From Thermomonospora catenispora (GTDB taxonomy: Bacteria; Actinomycetota; Actinomycetes; Streptosporangiales; Streptosporangiaceae), in contig NZ_RRYT01000005.1 in NCBI RefSeq assembly GCF_006363815.1, forward strand, positions 124,001 through 188,000: a DNA stretch of 64,000 bases, given 5' to 3'. The notes beneath the pieces are model-generated. The model worked only from the letters and a program-made list of their open reading frames with translations, searched no databases and was not told the DNA's origin. Positions 17,211 through 25,108 of the stretch are shown piece after piece. Every line of letters begins with the position of its first letter. The first letter of the stretch is position 1. The translations under genes and the position numbers were made by a program.

Positions 17211-18224
17211 TCAGCCGTCGAGGTTCTCGTCGGCGCTGGAGCGGTGGGGGACGCGCCCGGCCGGGACGGTGCCCATGCGGCCGGCGCGGAAGTCCTCGAA
17301 CGCCTGGATGATCTCCTCGCGGGTGTTCATCACGAACGGGCCGTAGCGGGCGATCGGCTCGCGGATCGGCAGGCCGCCCAGCACCAGGACCTCCCAGCCG
17401 TTCTTGCTGGCCAGCGGCTGGGTGTCGGCGGCCTGGAAGGTCAGCGCATCGCCGTGCTCGGTGCGGGGGGAGCCGCCGAAGACGGCGAGCTGCCCCTCGC
17501 TGAGGGGGCGGTTCTCCGGACCGGCGAAGCCGTCGCCGGACAGCACGTACAGCAGGGCGTTGAAGTCCGGCGGCCACGGCATGGTCAGCCGCGCCCCCGG
17601 CGCGACGGTGGCGTGCAGGTAGGTGATCGGGGTGTAGGTGATCCCGGGGCCTTCGTGCCCGGCCAGCTCACCGGCGATCACCCGGACCAGGGAGGCGCCG
17701 TCCGCGCCGGCCAGCAGCTTGATGTCGGTGGCGCGGATGTCCTGGTAGCGGGGCGGCGCCCACTTCTGGGCGCGCGGCAGGTTGACCCACAGCTGCACGC
17801 CGTGGAACAGCCCGCCCTTGGCGACCAGCTCCGGCGGCGGCTGCTCGATGTGCTGGATGCCGCTGCCGGCGGTCATCCACTGGGTGTCGCCGTCGGAGAT
17901 CAGGCCTCCGCCTCCGGTGGTGTCCTGGTGCTGGAAGGCCCCGTCGATGATGTAGGTCACGGTCTCGAAGCCGCGGTGCGGGTGCCAGGGGGTCCCCTTG
18001 GCCTCGCCCGGCGCGTACTCCACCGCGCCCATGTGGTCCAGGAGCAGGAACGGGTCGGCCAGCGACAGGTCCATCCCGGGGAACGGGCGGCGGACCTCGA
18101 AGCCCTCGCCCTCCAGGAAGCGGCGGGCGCGGACGACCTTGGCGACCCGGCGGGCGGTCCGCTCGGACTCCGGCATGCGGGGCAGCCGCGGCAGGGTGAG
18201 GGTGTCGGCGGTGATGGCGGGCAT
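17211..18224 (-). CDS. Pirin family protein
   Basis: 337-aa bicupin. The N-terminal cupin carries the pirin metal signature: DHMGAVEYAPGEAKGTPWHPHRGFETVTY (two His) and then GSGIQHIE with the further His/Glu ligands; the C-terminal pirin domain (about 190-300) is intact. Pirins act as redox sensors or quercetin dioxygenases; which applies here cannot be read. A GGAGGT ribosome site precedes the ATG at 18224. It is divergent from a MarR regulator, with a near-identical sequence element in front of each gene, so control by that regulator is likely. Confidence 0.93.
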   Translation of the reverse strand: MPAITADTLTLPRLPRMPESERTARRVAKVVRARRFLEGEGFEVRRPFPGMDLSLADPFLLLDHMGAVEYAPGEAKGTPWHPHRGFETVTYIIDGAFQHQDTTGGGGLISDGDTQWMTAGSGIQHIEQPPPELVAKGGLFHGVQLWVNLPRAQKWAPPRYQDIRATDIKLLAGADGASLVRVIAGELAGHEGPGITYTPITYLHATVAPGARLTMPWPPDFNALLYVLSGDGFAGPENRPLSEGQLAVFGGSPRTEHGDALTFQAADTQPLASKNGWEVLVLGGLPIREPIARYGPFVMNTREEIIQAFEDFRAGRMGTVPAGRVPHRSSADENLDG

Positions 18225-18269
18225 CGGGACCTCCAGGTAGGTGGATCGTTCCGGCCCTCGGGGAACGTT

Positions 18270-18286
18270 GGTTGAAATCTAAATTA
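18270..18286 (-). promoter_or_regulatory. Operator copy upstream of pirin
   Basis: GGTTGAAATCTAAATTA (18270-18286) is repeated with one change at 18400-18416 in front of marR. It is strikingly AT-rich for this genome and sits 46 nt upstream of the pirin start. Likely MarR-family binding site. Confidence 0.6.
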
Positions 18287-18399
18287 TTCCTGGCTCTGGA
18301 GGAACCCCTCCGCGCCGCCCTCACCGTTCCGGAGCCTCGGGCGCCCGGGCGCTGTCCCGGCGTCGCCGATCCCGTGCCGGGGGTTGCGACGAAGTCAAT

Positions 18400-18429
18400 G
18401 GTTGAAATTTAAATTACCTGTCGTACACT
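18400..18429 (+). promoter_or_regulatory. marR promoter overlapped by an operator
   Basis: TTGAAA (18402-18407) and TACACT (18424-18429) are spaced 16 bp and fit a housekeeping promoter; the ATG follows 6 nt after the -10. The element GGTTGAAATTTAAATTA, with its AATTTAAATT palindromic core, overlaps the -35, so repressor binding there would block transcription. Confidence 0.65.
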
Positions 18430-18435
18430 CGGAGT

Positions 18436-18897
18436 ATGAGCGAACCCCGATGGCTCGACGCCGGGCAGCAGCGGGACTGGCGGGCCTTCATCGACGGCAG
18501 CCTCCGGCTGCACGACATCATGGACCGCGAGCTGAAGGCCAAGCACGGGCTGTCGGGGTCGGAGTACGAGATCCTGGTGCGGCTGTCGGAGGCGCCCGGC
18601 CGCTGCCTGCGGATGGCCGAGCTGGCCGAGCACGCCAGCCAGTCCCGCAGCCGGCTGTCCCACACCTGCACCCGGCTGGAGGCCAAGGGCCTGGTCCGCC
18701 GCGAGTCCTGCTCCAGCGACAAGCGCGGCGTGTTCGCCCACCTCACCGACGAGGGCTTCGCCGTCCTGGAACGCGCCGCACGCGATCACGTCGAAACCGT
18801 ACGAAATTTCTTCATCGACGTCATCGACCCCGACGACCTCAAGGCCATCGGACGCGCGTTCCGCGCCGTCGCCGAGCGCATCGCCCAGTCCCGCTGA
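18436..18897 (+). CDS. MarR family transcriptional regulator
   Basis: 153-aa winged-helix regulator with an N-terminal dimerisation helix, recognition region RMAELAEHASQSRSRLSHTCTRLEAKGLV and wing RRESCSSDKRGVFAHLTDEG. Two nearby Cys-containing turns (CLRM, ESCSSD) could sense oxidants or electrophiles, in keeping with its divergent pirin neighbour; this is inference. It probably represses itself and the pirin gene through the two AT-rich repeats in the intergenic region. The ATG has either GGAG at very short spacing or is leaderless. Confidence 0.92.
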   Translation: MSEPRWLDAGQQRDWRAFIDGSLRLHDIMDRELKAKHGLSGSEYEILVRLSEAPGRCLRMAELAEHASQSRSRLSHTCTRLEAKGLVRRESCSSDKRGVFAHLTDEGFAVLERAARDHVETVRNFFIDVIDPDDLKAIGRAFRAVAERIAQSR

Positions 18898-18934
18898 CCC
18901 CCGCGCCGGCCCCTCCCCGGCCGCGGGGGGCGCC

Positions 18935-19348
18935 TCACCGCATCACGCCGGTGAGGAAGCCCACCGAGATCAAGGTGAGCGCGACCCAGGCGAGCATCAT
19001 CCCGTACCCGAACGGCCGCCACGCCCCGCGCACCTGCCAGGCCAGCAGCCCGCCCAGCCCGAACGCCACCACCAGCAGCGCCACGAACTGCGGCAGCAGG
19101 CTCGACCGGTACACGCCCATCAGCGGCGCGTACATCATCACCAGGTCGACGAAGCAGAAGGTGAGGAACCCCGCCGCCCCGCGCAGCAGATCGGCGCGGC
19201 TCACCGACAGCCGCTCCCAGGGCGGTGTGTCGGGGACCTTGAGGAGAGGCTCGTCGCGCCCCGCATGATCGGCGTCGTCGGACGCCGGTCCGAGCAGCTC
19301 GTCCACGAGCGTCGGAGCGTCTCCTGTGTCCTGTTGCGGGTCGGTCAT
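18935..19348 (-). CDS. Small membrane protein of unknown function
   Basis: 137 aa. An acidic N-terminal cytoplasmic stretch (about 1-50, rich in Asp/Pro) is followed by three hydrophobic segments (about 58-78, 84-106, 110-134). No catalytic motif and no family I recognise. The ATG at 19348 (MTDPQQD) is taken as start; the frame upstream is Arg-rich. Convergent with marR, 37 bp apart across a GC-rich hairpin. Confidence 0.7.
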   Translation of the reverse strand: MTDPQQDTGDAPTLVDELLGPASDDADHAGRDEPLLKVPDTPPWERLSVSRADLLRGAAGFLTFCFVDLVMMYAPLMGVYRSSLLPQFVALLVVAFGLGGLLAWQVRGAWRPFGYGMMLAWVALTLISVGFLTGVMR

Positions 19349-19472
19349 CGCGATCCCCGGACGGTGCGGACGAACGCCATCTATCGCAGCACCGTAGTTC
19401 GGCGTCCCCACCCCCGGCCAGCGGGCACGCCGGGATGACCGCATCCCGCCAGACCCGTGTCATGCTGGGGAA

Positions 19473-20204
19473 ATGGCAAGGAAACCGCTGATCAGCGCGG
19501 TGCTGCTGCTGGGGCTCGCGGCGGCGGCCGGCTGCGGGGGCGGCGGAGACGACGAGGCCGGACGCCGACCGGGCGGCACCGTCGCCCCTCCCACGGCGGC
19601 CGGGACCGCCCGGCCCGAGGAGGACGGGCGGAAGCCGGCACGGTTCACCGCGGAGATCAAGAAGCTGTCGCGTTCGGACCTTCCGCATTCGTGGCGACCG
19701 GGCTGCCCGGTGCCGGTGTCGGGACTGCGGGCGATCGACATGACCCACTGGGGGATGGACGGCCGGGTCCACGAGGGCCGGCTCGTCGTGAACGCCTCGG
19801 CCGCCGAGGACCTGGTGGGCGTGTTCCGCACGCTGTTCGAGCGCCGTTATCCGATCGAACGGATGGAGCCGGTCGACAAGTACCGGGGCAGCGACTTCGA
19901 CTCCATCGAGGCCAACAACACCTCGGCGTTCAACTGCCGGCGCGCCACCGGGTCGAGCAGCTGGTCGCAGCACGCCTACGGACTGGCCGTCGACCTCAAC
20001 CCCTGCCAGAACCCCTACGTCACCGCGAGCGGCCGGGTCGCCCACAAGGACTGCATCAAGTTCAAGGACCGCAGCCGCACCGACCCCGGCGTCATCCACA
20101 AGGGCGACGCCGTGGTCAAGGCCTTCGCCTCCATCGGCTGGGGCTGGGGCGGCTCGTGGACCGGCGCCAAGGACTACCAGCACTTCAGCAGCACCGGACG
20201 GTGA
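19473..20204 (+). CDS. M15-family peptidase lipoprotein (D-Ala-D-Ala carboxypeptidase / endolysin-like)
   Basis: 243 aa. A lipoprotein signal peptide ends at LAAAAGC (lipid Cys21), so it is anchored outside. The C-terminal zinc peptidase domain shows the M15 ligands: SQHAYGLAVDLN (His167, Asp174) and DYQHF (His237), resembling L-alanyl-D-glutamate peptidases. A conserved Cys pair (in FNCRRA and LNPCQN) may be bridged. Likely trims or cleaves peptidoglycan stem peptides. A -10-like CATGCT sits 6 nt before the ATG, with no ribosome site. Confidence 0.9.
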   Translation: MARKPLISAVLLLGLAAAAGCGGGGDDEAGRRPGGTVAPPTAAGTARPEEDGRKPARFTAEIKKLSRSDLPHSWRPGCPVPVSGLRAIDMTHWGMDGRVHEGRLVVNASAAEDLVGVFRTLFERRYPIERMEPVDKYRGSDFDSIEANNTSAFNCRRATGSSSWSQHAYGLAVDLNPCQNPYVTASGRVAHKDCIKFKDRSRTDPGVIHKGDAVVKAFASIGWGWGGSWTGAKDYQHFSSTGR

Positions 20205-20329
20205 CCGCGCGGCCCGGCGTCGGCCGGGACCCGGCCGCGGCGCCGGGCGCCCCGCGGACGCCGCCGGGAGCGCTCGCCGGGAACGGCGATCGCGCCCGCA
20301 GGTGATGTTCCGCCCGGGCGAGAGGCCTT

Positions 20330-20335
20330 TATCGT
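20330..20335 (+). promoter_or_regulatory. -10 box of a probable leaderless transcript
   Basis: TATCGT ends 7 nt before the kinase ATG at 20343 and no Shine-Dalgarno sequence is present, so transcription probably begins at or next to the start codon. Confidence 0.45.
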
Positions 20336-20342
20336 CCGGCAC

Positions 20343-21239
20343 ATGGTCCACGGCCCGGGCACGCTGGTCGCCGGGCGGTACCGCCTGCTCGAGCGGATCG
20401 GCCGGGGCGGGTTCGGCGTGGTCTGGCGGGCCCGTGACGAGCGGCTGGGCCGCCGGGTCGCCGCCAAGCAGCTGCTCCCGCCCGCCGGGGCGGGCGGGAG
20501 CGACCTCGGCGAGCGCGGCCTGCGGGAGGCCAGATTCGCCGCCCGCGTCGCGCATCCGTCCGCCGTCGCCGTCTACGACGCGGCCCACGACGGCGACTGC
20601 TCGTGGATCATCATGGAGCTGGTCCCCGGGCGTCCCCTGAACGCCCTGGTCAGGGAGCATGGGCCGCTGTCGCCCCGGCAGGCGGCCTGGGTGGGGCTGC
20701 AGGTGCTGGGGGCGTTGCGGGCCGCGCACGCCGCCGGAGTGGTGCACCGCGACGTCAAGCCGGGCAACGTCCTCATCGCCCGGCGCCGCGTCGTCCTCGC
20801 CGACTTCGGGATCGCCGCCCTCGCGGGGGAGCCGGCGCTCCCCCGCTCCGGGGTCGTGCCGGGGGCGCCCGCCTACACCGCCCCCGAACGGGCCAGAGGC
20901 GAACCCGCCGTCCCGGCCTCTGACCTGTGGTCGCTGGGCGCGACCCTGTTCTACGCGGTCGAGGGGCATCGCCCCTATCTCGGACCGGGTCCCGCCGCGA
21001 TCGTCCGCGCGATCCTGACCGGGGAGCCCGTCCCGCCGTGCCACGCCGGCCCCCTGGCGCCGGTCATCACCGGACTGATGCGCAGGGAGATCGACGCCCG
21101 CCTCACCGCGCCGCAGGCCGCCGTCATGCTCTGGCGCGTCCTCGACCGCGCACCCGGACGGGCCGCCGTGTCCCGCACGGGCGCACGCCGGCCCCGGGCG
21201 CCTCGACCGCGGGGACCGGAGCACCGGCGGATGCGGTGA
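20343..21239 (+). CDS. Soluble Ser/Thr protein kinase
   Basis: 298 aa, essentially a bare kinase domain: glycine loop GRGGFGVVW (20-28), Lys42, HRDVKPGN (135-142), DFG (154-156), and APE-type YTAPERARG. No membrane segment or sensor domain; a basic Arg/Pro tail (about 268-298) follows. The activation loop is short and lacks the TxT pair of PknB, so activation may differ. It stands alone between the M15 lipoprotein and the tRNA-Ser gene on the other strand; targets unknown. Confidence 0.9.
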   Translation: MVHGPGTLVAGRYRLLERIGRGGFGVVWRARDERLGRRVAAKQLLPPAGAGGSDLGERGLREARFAARVAHPSAVAVYDAAHDGDCSWIIMELVPGRPLNALVREHGPLSPRQAAWVGLQVLGALRAAHAAGVVHRDVKPGNVLIARRRVVLADFGIAALAGEPALPRSGVVPGAPAYTAPERARGEPAVPASDLWSLGATLFYAVEGHRPYLGPGPAAIVRAILTGEPVPPCHAGPLAPVITGLMRREIDARLTAPQAAVMLWRVLDRAPGRAAVSRTGARRPRAPRPRGPEHRRMR

Positions 21240-21295
21240 CGACGGCCCTCGTCTCGGCCGGGCGGGCGCCCGCCCGCGCGCAGAATCCGTTCCAG

Positions 21296-21384
21296 CGGAG
21301 AGTGTGGGATTCGAACCCACGAGGACTGTCCCCAGCCCTGGGCGCTTTCAAGGCGCCTGCACTAGTCCACTGTGCGAACTCTCC
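21296..21384 (-). tRNA. tRNA-Ser (anticodon UGA)
   Basis: Class II tRNA on the minus strand. The acceptor GGAGAGT (5' end at 21384) pairs with ACTCTCC (21297-21303), discriminator G at 21296, no encoded CCA. The anticodon stem GGCGC/GCGCC encloses CTTGAAA, giving UGA (complement of 21348-21350). A long variable arm and the T arm with GTTCGAA are present. Confidence 0.96.
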
Positions 21385-21461
21385 TCCGCCCCCGTGCAAC
21401 GGGGGCGTTCACCACGATAGCGGGGAACGCCCTCCGGATGCGCGGGCGCTTTCGCGCCGGC

Positions 21462-23300
21462 TCAGGCCGGCTGGGCGAAGCCGTCGGCGACCTCGGCGGC
21501 CAGCTGCAGATAGGCCTCCTGACAGGCGGGGGAGAGCTGATCCAGCTCCACCTCCGCGCCCTCCTCCAGGTGGTCGTCGTAGGGGATGCGGACGACGGCG
21601 CGGCAGCGGCTCTCGAAGTGGGCCTGCAGCCGGTCCAGGTCCACGGTGCTCTTGGTGCGGGGCCGCACCATGGACAGCACCACCACGCCGTTGCGCACCA
21701 GCTCGCCGTAGTCGTGCGCCTCCAGCCAGTCCAGGGTGGCGCTGGCGGAGCGGGCGCCGTCCACCGAGGGGGAGCTGACCAGCACCAGCTGGTCGGCCAG
21801 GCTCAGCACGCCCTCCATCGCCGAGTGCAGCAGACCGGTGCCGCAGTCGGTCAGGCAGATGGAGTAGAAGTGCTCCAGCACCTCGGCGACCGCGCGGTAG
21901 TCGTCCGCGCTGAACGCCTCGCTGACCGCCGGGTCCCGGTCGGAGGCCAGCACCTCCAGCCGGGAGGAGCCCTGGGAGGTGAAGGCCCGGACGTCGGCGT
22001 ACCGCTGGATCCGGTGCCGCTCGTTGAGCAGGTCGCGGACCGTCGCGTTGGTCTCCAGCGGGACCTTGTCCGACAGCGTGCCGCGGTCGGGGTTGGCGTC
22101 CACCGCGATCACCCGGTCTCCGCGCAGGGACGCCAGCGTGGCGCCGAGGCCCACCGTCGTCGTGGTCTTGCCGACGCCGCCCTTGAGCGACATCACCGCG
22201 ACCCGGTGGTGGCCCCGGGCGACCGGCGTGCAGGCCCGCTTGATCAGCTCCTGCCGGCGTCGCTCGGCCGGGGACATTCCCGGATGGATCGCTCCGCCCG
22301 TGGCCTTGTAGATCATCTTGCGCCAGCCGCCGGCGGGGGCCTTGCGGCGGGGGCGCAGCAGGTTCTCCGCGCTCAGGCTGTCGGAGGTCGGCGGCTGCGG
22401 CGGATGCTGGTGCGCCGTCCCGGAGGCGGGGGCCTGCACGGGGGCCCCGTAGGACACGGGGGCGTTCGTCCCCGGCTGCCCCATCGGGGTCCCGGGCGCG
22501 TACACGCCGGGCTGGTCGGGCGCCGCGGGCAGGGCGGGCTGACCTCCCGGAGGCGGCACGAGCGCGTACCCGCCGGGGGCCTCACCGGTCGGCTGCGCCG
22601 GAGGCGGAGCGGACGCGCCCGGGGCGGAGGGCGCCGCGGGCGCCGGAGGCTGCCCGGCGGGGGCGGGAGGCTGCACCGCTCCGGGCGGCGGCGGCACGTC
22701 CGTGACCGGGGGACCCTGCGGCGGAGGGGGCATGACGCCGTCCGGCGCCGGGGGCGGCTGGAGGTGCGCGGCCGCGGGACCCTGCGGCGGTGCGGCCGGG
22801 GCGTAGGCGGGAGGCGGCGGCGGTCCCTCCACGGGCGGGCCCGTGGGAGGCGGCGGGTTCTCCGCGGGCGGGAAGTCCGCCAGGACCTCCTCCCGGTACG
22901 CGGTGCCCGGGGCCGGGGTGTCGGGGAGCGGGTCCAGCGGAGGCGGTTCGGAGAAGTCCTGCGGCTGCGGGCCGCCGGGCTCGGGCCGGGCGGGGAGCGG
23001 AGGCGGCTCATAGCCCAGCTGCGCGGGGAAGGGCGGCGGAGAGGCGGGCCAGGGGTTGCCGGGATAGTCGTCCGCCCGGGCGTCGCCCTGGCCGTCTGTC
23101 CGGCCGTCGGCCTGGTCGGCGATCTGACCGGCGGCCGGATCGGCGACCCCGTCGGCGGTCTGACCGTCGTTCCCCGGGGACGCGTCGGCCGGCGCGGGGG
23201 CGTCGGCGGCCTCGTGCGGCGCGTCCTGTTCCTTGCTCATGGCGTCCAGGGAGGCCAGCTGTTCCTCGAGGGAACGGCGATCTTGGTCATTCTTAGCCAC
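21462..23300 (-). CDS. Proline-rich ParA/MinD-type ATPase (EspI/SCO5717-like)
   Basis: 612 aa. The N-terminal 330 residues are acidic, then extremely Pro/Gly/Ala-rich and presumably disordered. The C-terminal 250 residues form a deviant Walker A ATPase: SLKGGVGKTTTTVGLGATLA, switch region VIAVDANPDRGTLSD, and LTDCGTGLLHSAM, LVSSPSVDGARSA. The architecture resembles EspI of ESX loci and related Streptomyces proteins, but no type VII secretion gene is in the window, so secretion, polarity or partition roles are all open. The GTG start has GGGAGAAGCG before it. Transcribed away from the oxidoreductase gene. Confidence 0.85.
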   Translation of the reverse strand: MAKNDQDRRSLEEQLASLDAMSKEQDAPHEAADAPAPADASPGNDGQTADGVADPAAGQIADQADGRTDGQGDARADDYPGNPWPASPPPFPAQLGYEPPPLPARPEPGGPQPQDFSEPPPLDPLPDTPAPGTAYREEVLADFPPAENPPPPTGPPVEGPPPPPAYAPAAPPQGPAAAHLQPPPAPDGVMPPPPQGPPVTDVPPPPGAVQPPAPAGQPPAPAAPSAPGASAPPPAQPTGEAPGGYALVPPPGGQPALPAAPDQPGVYAPGTPMGQPGTNAPVSYGAPVQAPASGTAHQHPPQPPTSDSLSAENLLRPRRKAPAGGWRKMIYKATGGAIHPGMSPAERRRQELIKRACTPVARGHHRVAVMSLKGGVGKTTTTVGLGATLASLRGDRVIAVDANPDRGTLSDKVPLETNATVRDLLNERHRIQRYADVRAFTSQGSSRLEVLASDRDPAVSEAFSADDYRAVAEVLEHFYSICLTDCGTGLLHSAMEGVLSLADQLVLVSSPSVDGARSASATLDWLEAHDYGELVRNGVVVLSMVRPRTKSTVDLDRLQAHFESRCRAVVRIPYDDHLEEGAEVELDQLSPACQEAYLQLAAEVADGFAQPA

Positions 23301-23481
23301 CGCTTCTCCCTTCGGACTGTCCCCGAACGACTGGTCAAGAACAGGTCCTCAGCAGACTAAGGCACCGTATCCTCCACCAATACCGCGCAGCGCCGTGCCA
23401 ACGTCGCGTTCAAGCCAATGTCGTCGCTTCGTCACCCGCGAGTGTCCGGTTTCGGCTTTCTGCCCTGCGCGAGCACGCGGG

Positions 23482-23487
23482 TAGCGT
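23482..23487 (+). promoter_or_regulatory. -10 box of a probable leaderless transcript
   Basis: TAGCGT is followed by 7 nt and then the ATG at 23495; no ribosome site is visible. Confidence 0.45.
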
Positions 23488-23494
23488 GATTCAC

Positions 23495-24451
23495 ATGCGT
23501 GCCATTGCGATCAGGGAGCCCGGCGGCCCCGAGGCGCTGGAGTGGATCGAGGCGCCCGATCCGAAGCCCGGGGCCGGCGAGGTGGTGCTGGAGGTGGCGG
23601 CCGCCGGGGTCAACCGGGCCGATGTGATGCAGCGGCGCGGCCTGTATCCCCCGCCGCCGGGCGCTCCCCCCTACCCGGGCCTGGAGGCGGCCGGCCGCAT
23701 CGTCGAGGTCGGGGCGGACGTGACCAGCTGGCGGGTCGGCGACGAGGCGTGCGCGCTGCTCGCGGGCGGCGGCTACGCCGAGCGGGTCGCGGTGCCGGCC
23801 GGGCAGCTCCTGCCGATCCCGCGCGGGCTCACCACGGTGGAGGCGGCGGCGCTGCCCGAGGTCGCCTGCACCGTCTGGTCGAACGTGTTCGCGCTGGCCG
23901 GGCTGGCCCCCGGAGAGACGCTGCTGGTGCACGGCGGCGGCAGCGGCATCGGCACGATGGCGATCCAGCTCGCCAAGGCGCGCGGCGCGCGGGTGGCCTG
24001 CACGGTGGGGAGCGCGGAGAAGGCCGAGCGGTGCCGCGCGCTCGGCGCGGACGTGGTGATCGACTACACCGCCGAGGATTTCGTCGACTCCGGCCCCTAT
24101 GACGTGATCTTGGACATCATCGGCGCCAAGTATCTGGCGCGTAATGTGGAGGCGTTGCAGACCGGCGGGCGACTGGTGGTGATCGGTCTGCAGGGCGGCC
24201 GGCGCGCCGAGCTCGACTTGAACGCGCTGCTGATGAAACGCGCCGCCGTGCACGCCACATCGCTGCGGGCCCGCCCGCCGGAGGAGAAGGCCGCGATCGT
24301 GGCGGAGGTGCGCGAGAACGTGTGGCCGTTGATCGAGTCCGGCGCAGTCCGGCCGGTGATCGACCGCACCCTCCCGCTGGCCGATGCCGCCGAGGCGCAC
24401 CGCGTCCTGGAAGCCGGCGGCCACGTCGGCAAGATCCTGCTCACCGCGTGA
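23495..24451 (+). CDS. NAD(P)H:quinone oxidoreductase (PIG3-type zinc-independent MDR)
   Basis: 318-aa medium-chain reductase. Order: GroES-like N-terminal domain (MRAIAIREPGGPEALEW; VNRADVMQRRGLYPPPPG), then Rossmann domain with HGGGSGIGTMAIQLAK and the cofactor region TVGSAEKAERCRALGADVVIDY. Zinc-binding Cys residues of alcohol dehydrogenases are absent, matching quinone oxidoreductases of the TP53I3/PIG3 group. A GTG three codons upstream is possible, but the -10 spacing favours the ATG at 23495. It probably shares a transcript with bpa (13 nt gap), an arrangement also known in mycobacteria. Confidence 0.92.
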   Translation: MRAIAIREPGGPEALEWIEAPDPKPGAGEVVLEVAAAGVNRADVMQRRGLYPPPPGAPPYPGLEAAGRIVEVGADVTSWRVGDEACALLAGGGYAERVAVPAGQLLPIPRGLTTVEAAALPEVACTVWSNVFALAGLAPGETLLVHGGGSGIGTMAIQLAKARGARVACTVGSAEKAERCRALGADVVIDYTAEDFVDSGPYDVILDIIGAKYLARNVEALQTGGRLVVIGLQGGRRAELDLNALLMKRAAVHATSLRARPPEEKAAIVAEVRENVWPLIESGAVRPVIDRTLPLADAAEAHRVLEAGGHVGKILLTA

Positions 24452-24464
24452 GACTGGAGAGACC

Positions 24465-25022
24465 ATGAACGAGTCCCCAAGCACCGAATCCGCCCAGAAC
24501 CCTCAGGTCGTGGTGGTCGGCCCCAACGGTGTTCCGGTCGGATCCCGGGACGAATCCGGTGAGGGCGAGGACCGGCCGGTCACCGAGATGGTGGAGCAGC
24601 CCGCCAAGGTCATGCGGATCGGCGGGATGATCCGGCAGCTGCTGGAGGAGGTCAAGGCCGCTCCGCTGGACGAGGCCAGCCGCGCTCGGCTCAAGGAGAT
24701 CCACGCCTCCTCCATCAAGGAGCTGGAGGATGGGCTCGCCCCCGAGCTGGTGGCGGAGCTGGAGAGGCTGTCGCTGCCGTTCACCGAGGACGAGGTCCCC
24801 AGCGAGGCCGAGCTGCGGATCGCCCAGGCCCAGCTGGTGGGATGGCTGGAGGGCCTGTTCCACGGCATCCAGACCACCCTGTTCGCCCAGCAGATGGCCG
24901 CCCGCGCCCAGCTGGAGCAGATGCGCCGCGCCCTGCCCGCCGGGATCATGCACGGCGGCCAGCAGCAGTCCGAGGAGGACCACTCCAAGCGGCCCGGCCA
25001 CACCTCCGGCCCCTATCTGTGA
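24465..25022 (+). CDS. bpa: Bacterial proteasome activator Bpa (PafE)
   Basis: 185-aa ATP-independent ring activator of the 20S proteasome. The disordered acidic N-terminus (about 1-40) is followed by the four-helix bundle (about 45-160; VMRIGGMIRQLLEEVK, LAPELVAELERLSLPF, LRIAQAQLVGWLEGLFHGIQTTLFAQQMAARAQL), and a C-terminal tail ending GPYL. The last residues follow the HbYX-like GQYL docking motif of mycobacterial Bpa with Gln replaced by Pro. Presence implies that proteasome genes exist elsewhere in this genome (inference). A GGAGAGACC sequence precedes the ATG. Confidence 0.95.
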   Translation: MNESPSTESAQNPQVVVVGPNGVPVGSRDESGEGEDRPVTEMVEQPAKVMRIGGMIRQLLEEVKAAPLDEASRARLKEIHASSIKELEDGLAPELVAELERLSLPFTEDEVPSEAELRIAQAQLVGWLEGLFHGIQTTLFAQQMAARAQLEQMRRALPAGIMHGGQQQSEEDHSKRPGHTSGPYL

Positions 25023-25035
25023 GACCGCGCATGTC

Positions 25036-25064
25036 CCGTCCTCTGCTCCCCGGGCAGAGGACGG
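25036..25064. terminator. Terminator between bpa and the HAD gene
   Basis: A perfect 11-bp stem (25036-25046 with 25054-25064) and a 7-nt loop lie 13 nt after the bpa stop, between convergent genes. Confidence 0.7.
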
Positions 25065-25108
25065 TCCGCCGCGGCCGGCCGCGGGCGTGACGCCGCCCCG
25101 GCGATGCG

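Noticed and set aside
18786-21320. Long minus-strand open frame across marR, the M15 peptidase and the kinase
   Set aside because: Antisense to three genes with clear motifs, with no domain or start context of its own; only its 18935-19348 part, which holds the small membrane protein, looks real, and that is annotated separately.
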